Shown piece after piece: positions 9,101 to 16,767 of a DNA stretch of 64,000 nt (position 1 is the first letter of the stretch; every line of letters starts with the position of its first letter). The stretch is from Streptomyces sp. NBC_01465 (GTDB taxonomy: Bacteria; Actinomycetota; Actinomycetes; Streptomycetales; Streptomycetaceae). The translations under genes and the position numbers were made by a program. The notes beneath the pieces were generated by a model. The model did no database searches. It was not told the DNA's origin and was given only the letters and a program-made list of their open reading frames with translations. Where the stretch lies: the NCBI RefSeq assembly GCF_036227325.1, contig NZ_CP109467.1, forward strand, positions 8,990,001 through 9,054,000. Reading direction: 5' to 3'.

Positions 9101-9326
9101 CACTCTGGTGATGAGCCTATGGAAGGTGCCCGACAAGCAGACCCGCGAGCTGATGACCGAGTTCTATGCCCGGGTGATGGCCGGCGCGGCCGTGGCGGAA
9201 GCGCTGACTACCGCCCGAAGGGTGCAGCGCGTGAAATACCCGCACCCCATCTACTGGGCGGCGTTCGTCTGCCAGGGCGATCCCGGCCCTGTCCAACTCG
9301 ACCAGTCAGAGAGGGAGAACACGTGA
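6189..9326 (+). CDS. TPR-CHAT domain protein (caspase-like protease)
   Basis: The GTG at 6189 follows GAGGAGGGGG; the product is 1045 aa. The first roughly 500 residues are degenerate TPR helix pairs (repeated A..LY.., A..HY..AL patterns such as ERHYDHALAILDGL). The C-terminal third is a CHAT (caspase HetF-associated with TPRs) domain with the catalytic dyad visible: His831 in VLHVATHGFF and Cys945 in VVLSACDTALGE, followed by GARTLVMSLWKVPD. CHAT proteases cleave protein partners and in bacteria act in antiphage systems and programmed death, as in Craspase/TPR-CHAT. The stop overlaps the next gene (GTGA), so it heads a three-gene coupled operon with a zinc-site protein and a membrane protein. 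The target is unknown. Confidence 0.9.
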   Translation: MQAGDERDKRRALKGAAKFKVRGDYAQASALLEEQIRRAPDVELLTAADELVFSGFRAGEFGAVLSLTRTLWSLLRAVQGDSPPIVERATTVMLFAERVGQDDLARKMADYVLQARRGYLPDRHPDLVLALNDAARLHLAVGDVDAARPLYEELAGGLPGEGPQDSDEASARASAHYLLGELCLRFGEGDAADEHWTRSLAWAEHFADSRPMRIAAHLGLGQLLLAFSDTSGAAHHLERAYEQTRLILDSPGESAWLTPTTGAAAVADMLFNLGIAHRGRHNLLGAERALQEAIDLYSALARRESVADAVVALGHTYQAHGAFEAAERHYDHALAILDGLAEPLPQTRLRILSNLGALREQEGRLDEARSLFGQAAEFLTGETPPQQRSALLNNRGRLAFNSHRDREAARFYQEALDACRADEGDEPDRRHILFNLAEVQLALGDTASAVSTFKEGLSLEDAQLSSMLRTGSQREWLEAVTAAQYRVDQLLDMVVTFGHGARDSVELAADVLLNRAGLATTTSMFQRDIAFGYGTDPRIGELRHSHTKLSRAIESRRLAGPPVGGERGHETGLIEDRFRLEAIESELSIRLFASSGIEAFALRWRQIAEALPADTTLVALRRYASFDYASDDRTASLAGDHRYAALVLHRHRPPTLVPLGAADEIDAMVVDVVAAFSGLKTVDDTAISAVREAVIDPLLPQLEGARAVLVAPDGELNRFPFESVPLGNGRLVMDDYEVSYLASARDVLRIGAPLAPAGPPLVVADPDLDLRSSTDVPPASAAPVFGPLPAARAEAEHIAGLLGVVSLLGSDAVKDRVTGASSPSVLHVATHGFFLPATTPDLLDPQSIQGGAVLQPSDPDRRMMTLNGTLATPIHFTVKRDGAFRRLSGDGLDDPMLRSGLALAGANTWLAGGEPPHEAGNGVVTAADLAAADLSGTRLVVLSACDTALGETRTGEGVFGMRRAVSLAGARTLVMSLWKVPDKQTRELMTEFYARVMAGAAVAEALTTARRVQRVKYPHPIYWAAFVCQGDPGPVQLDQSERENT

Positions 9327-9730
9327 CAAGCGTCGCCGAAATCACCGCGTTGCTGCGGCCGCTGCCGAGCCCCAACCCGTACCCCAGCGTCATGGTGGAC
9401 GACAAACAGGACGCCTCCCGCGCGCTGACAGCGGCACTCCAGTACTTCGATGCGGACGACGACCGTCAAGCTGTGACGGTCCACTTGGCCGGAGAAGAGC
9501 TCGGCCTGCTCCACCGCCGTGACGCCTACAGCCTGCCGCCGCCCCTGCTGAGTACGCGGGACTACGGGGCTTCTGACCAGGCGGCGCTGCTCGGCGATGT
9601 GCGGTACGAGATGATCAACATGCGCTGTCCCGTCACGAACTGTTCCCACCGCTTCGCCTTGATCCTTTATCCGCTCCAGCCGCCGCAATGCCCGGTCCAC
9701 TCCGAACAGACGCTGGTGGTCGCCGGATGA
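9323..9730 (+). CDS. Small protein with a CCCH zinc-ribbon-like site
   Basis: The GTG at 9323 overlaps the CHAT stop (GTGA) and gives 135 aa. The C-terminus carries four likely zinc ligands, Cys102, Cys107, Cys123 and His126 (CPVTNC and CPVH), in a zinc-ribbon arrangement; the N-terminal part is acidic and mixed. No named family is recognised. Its stop overlaps the ATG of the membrane protein, so the three genes are tightly coupled and should work together. It might be an adaptor or a substrate of the CHAT protease; that is inference from position only. Confidence 0.75.
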   Translation: MTSVAEITALLRPLPSPNPYPSVMVDDKQDASRALTAALQYFDADDDRQAVTVHLAGEELGLLHRRDAYSLPPPLLSTRDYGASDQAALLGDVRYEMINMRCPVTNCSHRFALILYPLQPPQCPVHSEQTLVVAG

Positions 9731-10647
9731 ACGCCATGGCACCACCCGGCCTGGGCCAGGACCACGGACGCCGCTTCTCGATCACCGGCACCATCCCCAC
9801 GCTGGCTGTGCTCTTCACCGTGCTGGCCGAGCTCGCTGCGGGCGCGCCCTCACAGATGCCCAGCAGGAAACAGCTGGTCAGTTCTCTGCAGTCGTTGGTT
9901 CCCGGCGAGTGGGTCCTGCTCTTCCTCGGCGTGACCATCGCCGCGCTCCTGCTCCAGCCCCTCCAGCAGCAGTTGGTGCGTTGGCTTGAGGGCTACCCAT
10001 TGACGCGAGGAGTCGGCGTGCTCCTGGGGCGTCCGCTCATCGCGCGATGGCGGCGGCGCTGGGAGCGGCTGAATACGTTGCAGCAACGGGTCGATCCTCG
10101 TCCTGAGGACCTGCCCGTGATGGTCGAAGCCGCAGCACGTCTGGCCAAACTGCCGCGCGCCCCGGAGCGGCTTATGCCTACCAGGCTCGGAAACGTGCTC
10201 CGTGCCGCTGAGGATCGGCCCGCTGAGACCTATGGCCTCGACACGGTGGCCGCCTGGCCGGAGCTCTACGCGGTCCTTCCGGAGCGGACGGCGTCTCTCG
10301 TGGACGACGCCCGGGATCAGCTCGATATGACCTGCCGTATGACCGCGGCCTTCGCCGTGATGGGCGGCCTCTCGGCAGCGATTCTCCCGTTCAGCCGGTG
10401 GACGTTTCTGGCCGTAGCGTTCCTGCTCGCCTCCGCCCTGACGTACCGAAGCGCGATTAGCGCTGCCGAGAACTACGGCCGACTCGTCAACACGGCCGTG
10501 AATCTCCACAGATTCGACCTCCTCACCGCCTTCCACCTGCCACTGCCTGCCGGGCCGGACGAAGAACGCGCGCGGTTCCGTGCCCTCTCAAGCCGTCTCC
10601 GCCAGGGCCTGCCCGCCACAGAGCCCTACGAGCACGTATCCGCGTAG
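9727..10647 (+). CDS. Predicted integral membrane protein of the CHAT operon
   Basis: The ATG at 9727 overlaps the previous stop (ATGA); the product is 306 aa. Hydrophobic segments are visible near residues 20-38 (ITGTIPTLAVLFTVLAELAA), 60-78 (GEWVLLFLGVTIAALLL), and a pair near 200-235 (AAFAVMGGLSAAILPF and FLAVAFLLASALTY), separated by a charged cytoplasmic region rich in Arg and Leu. No family is recognised. With a CHAT protease and a zinc-site protein it forms a protease/adaptor/membrane set, an arrangement like many abortive-infection modules in which a protease activates a membrane effector. This is a hypothesis. Confidence 0.75.
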   Translation: MNAMAPPGLGQDHGRRFSITGTIPTLAVLFTVLAELAAGAPSQMPSRKQLVSSLQSLVPGEWVLLFLGVTIAALLLQPLQQQLVRWLEGYPLTRGVGVLLGRPLIARWRRRWERLNTLQQRVDPRPEDLPVMVEAAARLAKLPRAPERLMPTRLGNVLRAAEDRPAETYGLDTVAAWPELYAVLPERTASLVDDARDQLDMTCRMTAAFAVMGGLSAAILPFSRWTFLAVAFLLASALTYRSAISAAENYGRLVNTAVNLHRFDLLTAFHLPLPAGPDEERARFRALSSRLRQGLPATEPYEHVSA

Positions 10648-10964
10648 GAGTTGGTCCACAAGGCCGTACAGCAAGCAGGCCGGACGCAGCGGCCGAAGCG
10701 CGTTCGGGTAGGCAGAGCGTTGTCCCCGTCCCGGCCGGCCGGGACCTTCGCCCGTCACGCAGTCGTCGAGCAGTGGACGCCGTCGTCGCTCACGTACAGC
10801 GGCACGTACGACAGCTCGACGTACGCCTCGCAAGATCCACCCCAGCCGATACGGCCACTCGGCCTCCCCAGTCCCTCGCCCCGTACGACTTGGTTCACTG
10901 GCAAGAAAGCCAAAGCGACTGGGTTCGCTGTCAAACGCCTCGATTGGATGACAGCGGACAATCA
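10648..10964. other. Intergenic, terminator-like palindrome only
   Basis: No gene is supported. The palindrome GTCCCGGCCGGCCGGGAC at 10728-10745 lies 80 bp after the CHAT operon and may act as its terminator. Some short frames look protein-like (for example HWQESQSDWVRC on the plus strand near 10900) but cannot be assigned. Confidence 0.4.
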
Positions 10965-11905
10965 TGTCCCGTCTTAGATGATCTGGTTCCGAGACGGGCC
11001 GCTGGCCTGCGGCGACCAGTTCAGTTGAGACGTGGGGAAGCCTGGAATCTCAAGTGATGTGGTCCCTGGCGAGCGAATGCCGGAGGCTGTCTCACTTGAT
11101 GTGGTCCGACTTCCCTATGTCGTCGGCCGCAACCGGACCGCTGATGTGGCTAGGACTGACGGCGTGCGAAGAGGACCCCACCTGGAACGCTCTTGTCGGG
11201 TTCGATCAGCATTTGGGCCTCGATGGTGAACCCGGCATCGCGTAGCCAGGCCGCCACTTGGTCAGGCTGGCGGCGGTGAACGTGGACGTTCATCGGGTGG
11301 CCGCCGTAGCCCTGCGTCTTCAGCCTCGACTCGTCGCCGACGTGAAAGCCGAGCAGGAGTGGTCCGCCGGGACGCAACACGCGCCGGAAGTGGGCGAAGA
11401 CCGTGGGGACTGCTTCGTCGGGGATGTGAATCAGCGACCAAAATGCGAGTAGGCCGACGACTGAAGCATCGGTGAGGTCGAGGTCGGTCATCGAGCCCAC
11501 CTCGAACCGCAGGTGGGGGTGGTCACGCCGAGCCACGTCGATCATCACGGATGAAAGGTCGATGCCGAATGCGTCCACACCCAGCTTGTGCAGGTGAGCG
11601 GTGACGTGTCCAGGTCCGCAGCCCACGTCCGCCACCGGCCCACCGCCAGCGACGTGCACCAAGTCGGCGAACACCGCCAGAGCCGCCCGAAGATACGGTG
11701 CCCCGGCCAAAGCCTCGCGTAGCTGGTCGGCATAGCTGACCGCGACCGTGTCGTAGGAGGTCCGGGTGTCTGCCAACCAGAGGTCCGCGTTCATGGCTCG
11801 ACAGAGTAGTGCAGCGATCAGGATCACGAACCGGATCAACTGAGATCAACGACGAATCGAACCAGGTCACTTGAGACGGGGTCCAGATCCTTCGAGACGG
11901 GACAG
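10965..11905. mobile_element. IS21-like-ended mobile cassette carrying a methyltransferase
   Basis: Three copies of an imperfect repeat of about 20 bp stand at the left end (10965-10990, 11044-11065, 11087-11107) and three in inverted orientation at the right end (11828-11847, 11859-11880, 11880-11904). The outermost copies both begin TGTCCCGTCT and share ATCTGG. Multiple end repeats are a hallmark of IS21-family termini. ATCA occurs immediately outside both ends (10961-10964 and 11906-11909), a possible 4-bp target duplication. No transposase lies inside; the only gene is a methyltransferase, so this looks like a non-autonomous cassette moved in trans. Confidence 0.6.
11150..11794 (-). CDS. 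Class I SAM-dependent methyltransferase
   Basis: Start ATG at 11794 (MNADLWLADTRTSYDTVAVSYADQ), 214 aa. SAM motif I is VADVGCGPGHVTAHL (about residues 53-67), followed by FGIDLSSVMIDVA (motif II) and RVLRPGGPLLLGFHVGD (motif post-III), as in methyltransf_11/25 small-molecule methyltransferases. The substrate is unknown. The gene is the only one in a roughly 940-bp cassette with inverted arrays of repeats at both ends, and so may be a passenger of a mobile element. It lies opposite in direction to the CHAT operon and shares no operon. Confidence 0.88.
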   Translation of the reverse strand: MNADLWLADTRTSYDTVAVSYADQLREALAGAPYLRAALAVFADLVHVAGGGPVADVGCGPGHVTAHLHKLGVDAFGIDLSSVMIDVARRDHPHLRFEVGSMTDLDLTDASVVGLLAFWSLIHIPDEAVPTVFAHFRRVLRPGGPLLLGFHVGDESRLKTQGYGGHPMNVHVHRRQPDQVAAWLRDAGFTIEAQMLIEPDKSVPGGVLFARRQS

Positions 11906-11942
11906 ATCAGGTGCACTCGCAGTCACGGAGAGCCGTCTGTCC

Positions 11943-11992
11943 TGTGCCATCGAACGTTGACCGACGCTCGCTTGTGTCATCGAAGGTTGGTC
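11943..11992 (+). repeat. Direct 20-bp repeats, possible IS-end array
   Basis: Two 20-bp copies (11943-11962 and 11973-11992) match at 16 of 20 positions, sharing GTGYCATCGAA and spaced 30 bp apart. A third partial match with GTGCCATCGAAC is at 4020-4038. They lie just outside the methyltransferase cassette and may be one surviving end of another element with repeated termini. Confidence 0.5.
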
Positions 11993-12057
11993 ATGCTGGT
12001 CAGGGCTGCTCGGAAAATCCGCCCCTTCCTCGCCCCGGAGCCTCCTACAGTGACCTC

Positions 12058-12414
12058 ATGAACATTCGCTGGGGTGGCTCGGTCTGGGAACTGATGGTGG
12101 TGAAGCACCCGGTCGGGACAGCCCTGTCGAACTCGGCGAGCGGCGGATTGAGCACGCTCCTGCGTGACGGCGCCGAGAACTTGGTCGGCCATGCGGACCT
12201 GCTCAAAGGGTGGCGAGCCGTCGCCGGGCTCGTCGCGGTCTCCGCAGTAGTGGCCAGCGGGCTCACTGTCGCCACCATGAAGGCGGCGCCGCACCTCAAG
12301 ACGAAGTTCCGCCCCGCGGCCCAGGACATGGCAGAGGAGGGGGTAGAAGCCATCTCTGACACCCCAGTTGAGGTGCCGGAAGCTCACAAGGGGCCACGGC
12401 TACACACTGTCTGA
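12058..12414 (+). CDS. Small protein with one predicted membrane helix
   Basis: ATG at 12058, 118 aa. The N-terminus (MNIRWGGSVWELMVV) is followed by a soluble stretch, one hydrophobic segment AVAGLVAVSAVVASGLTVA near residues 55-73, and a charged tail. No family is recognised. The upstream sequence CGGAGCCTCC is only a weak ribosome site. It stands alone between the IS21-like cassette and an ISL3 copy, so it is probably accessory DNA. Confidence 0.5.
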   Translation: MNIRWGGSVWELMVVKHPVGTALSNSASGGLSTLLRDGAENLVGHADLLKGWRAVAGLVAVSAVVASGLTVATMKAAPHLKTKFRPAAQDMAEEGVEAISDTPVEVPEAHKGPRLHTV

Positions 12415-12653
12415 CTAGGGCGTATCCACTCCAACGGACTGGTGGGGCGCCGGTAGCGATCATCTTTCGGTGGCACACGCTCAAGGTTGGATGGCGCAGG
12501 ACAACTGAGCGTTCTAGTTGGGTCTGACCGCGCTTCCGTGATGGCTACGCCATCTGCGGGTGCTGGAATCGACGGCCCAGAAAGTCACGCGCACCTTGGA
12601 CGTCGCGGCCTGAGCAGGACTGCAGGACCGTTTCACCGGGGGATGACGTCTTC

Positions 12654-14207
12654 ATGGAGACGGAAACACTTGAAGACGTCCTCTTCCCGGGCCTAAATCT
12701 CGTAGTGCGCCAGGCCACAGTTGTAGAGGAAAGTTTGGTGGTCACCGCGGCTTGCTGCGGATCGCCAGGCCCCTGTCCCCAGTGTCAGCATCCTGCGGCA
12801 CGCGTCCATAGCCGGTACTGGCGTCACGTTGTCGGGCTGCCCGCTGGCGGCCGCCAGATGATCGTCCGTCTCCGTGTTCGCCGGTTCTTCTGCGATCAGA
12901 GCCAGTGTCGACGCCGGACATACGTAGGACAGGTGGCTGGCCTGACCGAGCCGAGGCTGCGTACGTCGACGCCAGCTCGGTCGGCGATGAGGACAGTCGC
13001 GGCCGAGCTCGGTGGCCGGCCAGGCCAACGCCTATGCACGAAGCTGCGGATCCGTGGCCGACGGACGGCCCTCCTGGGACAGTTAACGGCTCGGCCCGTG
13101 CCGAGTCGGGCCCCTCGGATACTTGGGATCGACGAGTTCGCGTTCCGCAAGGGCCGGACCTACGGCACCGTCCTCGTTGATGTCGAGTCCTCCCAGCCGG
13201 TGGACGTGCTGCCGGATCGAGAGACCAGCACGGTCGCCACTTGGCTCCAGGACCACCCCGGTGCCGAGATCATCTGCCGGGACCGCCTGATGGCATTCAC
13301 CAAGGCCATCAGGCAGGCCGCCCCGGACGCGCTGGAGGTGGCAGATCGCTGGCACCTCCTCCAGAACCTCTCCACGGCCATCGAGAAGACCTGCCGCCAG
13401 CACCGTGACTGCCTCCGACGGCCAGCCGGACCAGAGGCCAGCCCACCGTTAGCCGCACCGGATACTCCACTCCTGAACCGGATCCGACAACGCCACGCGG
13501 AGGTCAACGAGCTCGCCGCCACCGGCATGTCGCTGAACGCCATCGGCCGCCGCCTACAGCTGGATCGCAAGACAGTCCGGCGCTACCGGAACAATGACCT
13601 GGCAGGGCTTCTCGCCTCGGCGCAGGACCGAGGACACGGTGTCCTCGACCCATTCATTGAGCACGTGCAGCACCGCTTTCATGCGGGCTGCACCAGCCCG
13701 ATGCAGCTCTACCGCGAGGTGCTCGCTCTCGGCTACACCGGCGGATACCACGTCGTGCACCGCTACGTAGTGACCGTCCGGAAAGGCATCGCGGTCCCCG
13801 CGCGCTCGGTGACTCCCCGCCCTCGAGACATCACCTCATGGATCATGCGCCCCCAGGAGTCACTCAACAGCGCCGATGTTGCCCAGCTCGACGCTGTGCG
13901 GAGCGCCTGCCCGGAGATCGCCCAGGCCTGCGACCTCGCACGGGATTTCACCGACATGCTCCGCCAACGCCGCGGCCACCTGCTGCGGGACTGGATTCAG
14001 AAGGCCGAGCTGGGCGGCCCCGACGCCATCGGCATCTTCGCCGACTCCATCCGCCAGGACCTCCACGCGGTCACCGCCGGCCTCACGCTGCCCTACAGCT
14101 CAGGCATAGTCGAAGGCCACGTCAACAGAATCAAAACGATCAAGCGTCAGATGTATGGCAGAGCATCATTCACCCTGCTCAGAGCCCGCATCCTCACCCA
14201 GCCGTAG
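12654..14207 (+). CDS. ISL3-family transposase
   Basis: An apparently intact 517-aa ORF. The N-terminal zinc-binding zf-ISL3 region has CPQC and CDQSQC pairs (near residues 38-90). The DDE core shows ILGIDEFAFRKG (first Asp region, about 160), CRDRLMAF and EVADRWHLLQNL, and a helix-turn-helix-like region MSLNAIGRRLQLDRKTVRRY around 295-315. The C-terminus has SSGIVEGHVNRIKTIKRQM, the family signature. It catalyses cut-and-paste transposition of the ISL3 element. I could not define the inverted repeats with confidence. Its 3' end overlaps the truncated minus-strand gene at 14194, so the element probably inserted into that gene. Confidence 0.9.
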   Translation: METETLEDVLFPGLNLVVRQATVVEESLVVTAACCGSPGPCPQCQHPAARVHSRYWRHVVGLPAGGRQMIVRLRVRRFFCDQSQCRRRTYVGQVAGLTEPRLRTSTPARSAMRTVAAELGGRPGQRLCTKLRIRGRRTALLGQLTARPVPSRAPRILGIDEFAFRKGRTYGTVLVDVESSQPVDVLPDRETSTVATWLQDHPGAEIICRDRLMAFTKAIRQAAPDALEVADRWHLLQNLSTAIEKTCRQHRDCLRRPAGPEASPPLAAPDTPLLNRIRQRHAEVNELAATGMSLNAIGRRLQLDRKTVRRYRNNDLAGLLASAQDRGHGVLDPFIEHVQHRFHAGCTSPMQLYREVLALGYTGGYHVVHRYVVTVRKGIAVPARSVTPRPRDITSWIMRPQESLNSADVAQLDAVRSACPEIAQACDLARDFTDMLRQRRGHLLRDWIQKAELGGPDAIGIFADSIRQDLHAVTAGLTLPYSSGIVEGHVNRIKTIKRQMYGRASFTLLRARILTQP

Positions 14208-14730
14208 CCTTCATACCTGGTGAGATGGATGCGCTGAGCTCTGCCGCGTTGCAGTGGGTGATCTCTACCGATTCCGGCTTTGGGAAGGTCATGACGTCCC
14301 ACCCCATGGGCCAGCCGTGCGTACTGCCCTGGGCGGTCTCGGCTTCAAGGCGCTGTGGCACACGCCGCAGCCACCATTGTCCTTCTTGGCCATCCCGACC
14401 CGGCCAGCCCACGGTGGTGGCGTGGAACCTGCGGTCGATCTCATCAAGTTCAGGCTGACGGATGGCACGGACTCGTGGCGGCAGCAGACGCCAGATCTGG
14501 GCCAACGCGGTGCGACATCCTAGATCGTTTGAGAGTTCTGGAGCCGACCATCCGTAGCCCTCCTCCACCTCGTGCACCAACTCGTTCCACTGCTCAAGAA
14601 GCGCGTTGAGCGTCCGGGGCTGGCCAGATCCCCAGGCCCCAGCCACGGTGCGGACAGCCGCATGCACCGCCTCGTACTCCTCAGCCGTCAGAAACACTTC
14701 ACCAGCCGACTCCGGTGCAATGGGATCCAT
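14194..14730 (-). CDS. Hypothetical protein, probably truncated by the ISL3 insertion
   Basis: 178 aa starting MDPIAPESAGEVFLTAEEY; a helical, acidic N-terminal half (EEYEAVHAAVRTVAGAW) and a Trp/Arg-rich C-terminal half. No named family is recognised. The last codons and stop lie inside the transposase coding sequence on the other strand (14 bp overlap), so the native C-terminus was likely replaced when the ISL3 element inserted. Function unknown. Confidence 0.55.
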   Translation of the reverse strand: MDPIAPESAGEVFLTAEEYEAVHAAVRTVAGAWGSGQPRTLNALLEQWNELVHEVEEGYGWSAPELSNDLGCRTALAQIWRLLPPRVRAIRQPELDEIDRRFHATTVGWPGRDGQEGQWWLRRVPQRLEAETAQGSTHGWPMGWDVMTFPKPESVEITHCNAAELSASISPGMKATAG

Positions 14731-14907
14731 ACCTCGACTATCTCAGGCCCCTCCTCCAGGGAGCGATGCCCCATACGCAGCAGCTACGACGCTGCCACGG
14801 CCGCAAGTACATACCTGAGCGGGGTTCTCACGGAACAGCGGTCAGAACCTCTTAGTTGGCCAGCGTGAGCACGACGGGTGGGCTCGACCGTAGGCCGCGG
14901 TGCGGAC

Positions 14908-14939
14908 GGTACGACACCTGCTCGGACAGGTGTCGTACC
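14908..14939. promoter_or_regulatory. 13-bp perfect palindrome upstream of 14959
   Basis: A perfect inverted repeat with a 13-nt arm (GGTACGACACCTG) and 6-nt spacer ends 19 bp before the next ATG. It could be an operator or an RNA hairpin in the leader of the following gene; there is no T-run. Confidence 0.5.
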
Positions 14940-14958
14940 TCGCTCTTATGCTCGCTCG

Positions 14959-15300
14959 ATGACGTCTTACGAAGGCACCCACCCCACCGTTCTCGTCCGG
15001 GTGGGCGACCAGCACGCACAGATCGACGAGCAGCTCGCACCTACGATCCAGGCGATATGGGAGTGCGGGTTCGACACCTTCACCTGCTGTCAGGACGTCG
15101 GTGAGAGCAACGTTGTCTGGCCCCAGAAGCTGCCGCACATGGAGAAGTGGGTGGAGTCCAGGCGTGGCTGGACGCTCATCGACTTTCCGGTCGACAGCGG
15201 CCTGGCCTTCCTGTCGGCCGTGGCGAACGCCGGGGCACGTGACGCGTTCTACGTCCGGATGACGCACTGGACGACCTCGACGCCGTGCACGCCGCCGTAA
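14959..15300 (+). pseudogene. Hypothetical protein truncated by an ISL3 scar
   Basis: ATG at 14959; 113 residues. The sequence begins MTSYEGTHPTVLVRVGDQHAQ and has a CC pair (FDTFTCCQDVG) and DFPVDSGLAFL, a compact fold of unknown function. From about 15270 the DNA is an ISL3 transposase tail read in another frame, so the final residues (TTSTPCTPP) are not native and the C-terminus is lost. No function is assigned. Confidence 0.5.
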
Positions 15301-15494
15301 CCCTCCCTCACAGCTCCGGTGTGGCGGAAGGCAGAATCACGGACCTGAAAATGATCAAGCGCCAGATGGCAGGACGGGCAGGCATCCAACTCCTGCGCAA
15401 ACGCGTCATCCTCGTCGCCCACTCACGCCGCAGCAGCGAGCCCCCGCCCGACAACGACCTCTGGTCGATCAACGGCTACCAAAATCTTGTATGA
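15270..15494 (+). pseudogene. ISL3-family transposase, C-terminal scar
   Basis: The frame reads DDLDAVHAAVTLPHSSGVAEG, then RITDLKMIKRQMAGRAGIQLLRKR, the diagnostic ISL3 C-terminus, and stops at 15494. Everything before the last 75 residues is missing. It is fused directly to the truncated gene upstream and is a different lineage from the intact copy at 12654. Confidence 0.8.
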
Positions 15495-15681
15495 GCCGCG
15501 AACTACACCCATCGCAGTTTGAGCACGTGCCAGCACACCTTGACGACCTGAACGTCCAGGTCACCGAAGTCTCAGTGGACGACAACCCAGGCGTGGCCCG
15601 CGTCGAGACGCTGGGCGGGAACTGGCACCGTGGGTCAACTCGTCTCTACGCTGCAACTGGCGAAGAGGAGGCCCAGCACCC

Positions 15682-16203
15682 ATGGAATGGTCCACGCTGC
15701 TGGCCACGCTGTCGGGAACAGTGATCGGCGTCGTCTCGACGCTCACGGCTGACCACTTGAGGTGGCGACGCGAGAGGGATCACCACGGGCTTGTTGCTCG
15801 GAAGCAGGCCTACATTGAACTTTTCACTACGCTGAGCCGGGCCTACGAAGCCTTGTTCGTGCTGGCTCGCGCTGACCGGAACGCCGACCGCGACGCCCCC
15901 AGGGCCCGTGAGGTCGTTGAGCGAAGCGGCATCTACGAGGCGCGCCAGCAACTATTGATACTCGCTCCTGCAGCAGTGCTGCTGTGTAGTGATGAGGCGC
16001 ACGCTCGAATCAAAGCGGTCAGAGATGTCGTGGGTCGGGGGCACGATCTGTCGTCCGACGAGTTCCAGGAGACGGATCGCGCCTTCCTGGCTGCCCACCA
16101 TGCTCTGACAGTCGCCGTTCGGGAGGACCTCGGTTTAGCGGACCCCGAAGCCGCTCGACCGCTACGCACTGTGCACTACGGACGTGAGCCGAACGACTAT
16201 TGA
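15682..16203 (+). CDS. Membrane-anchored hypothetical protein
   Basis: ATG at 15682 preceded by GAAGAGGAGG. 173 aa with an N-terminal hydrophobic segment (LLATLSGTVIGVVSTLTA, residues 6-23) followed by a positively charged HLRWRRERDHH, so the rest should be cytoplasmic; the remainder is helical with a coiled-coil-like pattern. This single-helix, WRRER architecture is common in Streptomyces hypothetical proteins of unknown role. A short frame from 15491 overlaps its start but has no independent support. Confidence 0.65.
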   Translation: MEWSTLLATLSGTVIGVVSTLTADHLRWRRERDHHGLVARKQAYIELFTTLSRAYEALFVLARADRNADRDAPRAREVVERSGIYEARQQLLILAPAAVLLCSDEAHARIKAVRDVVGRGHDLSSDEFQETDRAFLAAHHALTVAVREDLGLADPEAARPLRTVHYGREPNDY

Positions 16204-16565
16204 ACCGAGGAGTCGGCGAGTCCGGGAATGCTTGGTCGTGAAGAGCTGGGTCGCCGCAGGAGGTCCGCGGCGGGCCCGGGAACGGAAGGCGCGGCGGCCC
16301 GAGTTCGGGCCACCGCGCAGAGGTGGTGGGTCAGCGAATGACAGCGAGGGCGGCGTGGTGCTCCTGGCGGTGCGCCACGGCCACACGATCGGCAAGAACC
16401 TCAAGGTAGTACGACTTGTCGACCTCGCCGACTGGGGGAGGGCTGGTATTCCAGCCATGCAGTGTTCGGCGGTGGGTATGTCGGTGTGTTCGGGGGACAA
16501 GTGTCGCTCCGAACGCCGTATCAAGGCCGCCGCACCGCAGGGCATTTGAACGGTCCTGGTCGTAG
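16204..16565. other. Intergenic with possible gene tail on the minus strand
   Basis: The minus-strand frame ending at 16331 has a protein-like tail (GEVDKSYYLEVLADRVAVAH) that may be the C-terminal end of a lost gene. No start or family can be given. Otherwise nothing supported. Confidence 0.3.
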
Positions 16566-16736
16566 ATCATGCGGGCCCGCCGTCACAGCCGTGACCACGA
16601 ACGCCGCCCCGAGATGAGCGAAGCACTCATCACCTGGTCGGCCATCACGCTCATGACGAGGCGACTCACCCGCCGCAAAACCCGCCCCGCCGAACGACGC
16701 GACATCACCCCGGACTGCCTGGCGCAGGCAGCCTGA
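16566..16736 (+). pseudogene. IS5-family transposase, C-terminal scar
   Basis: The frame reads RARRHSRDHERRPEMSEALI then TWSAITLMTRRLTRR and stops at 16736. The pattern (R...RDYER.PE.SEAMI.W..I.LM.RRL) is the usual C-terminus of IS5-family DDE transposases. Only about 55 residues remain. Confidence 0.65.
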
Positions 16737-16767
16737 CCTGCATGGACCGCCGGGCGGTCCCGCCGCA

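Noticed and set aside
15491..15724. A 77-codon plus-strand frame starting at the ISL3 scar stop
   Set aside because: It lacks a clear ribosome site, its 3' end overlaps the well-supported gene at 15682, and no family content is seen.
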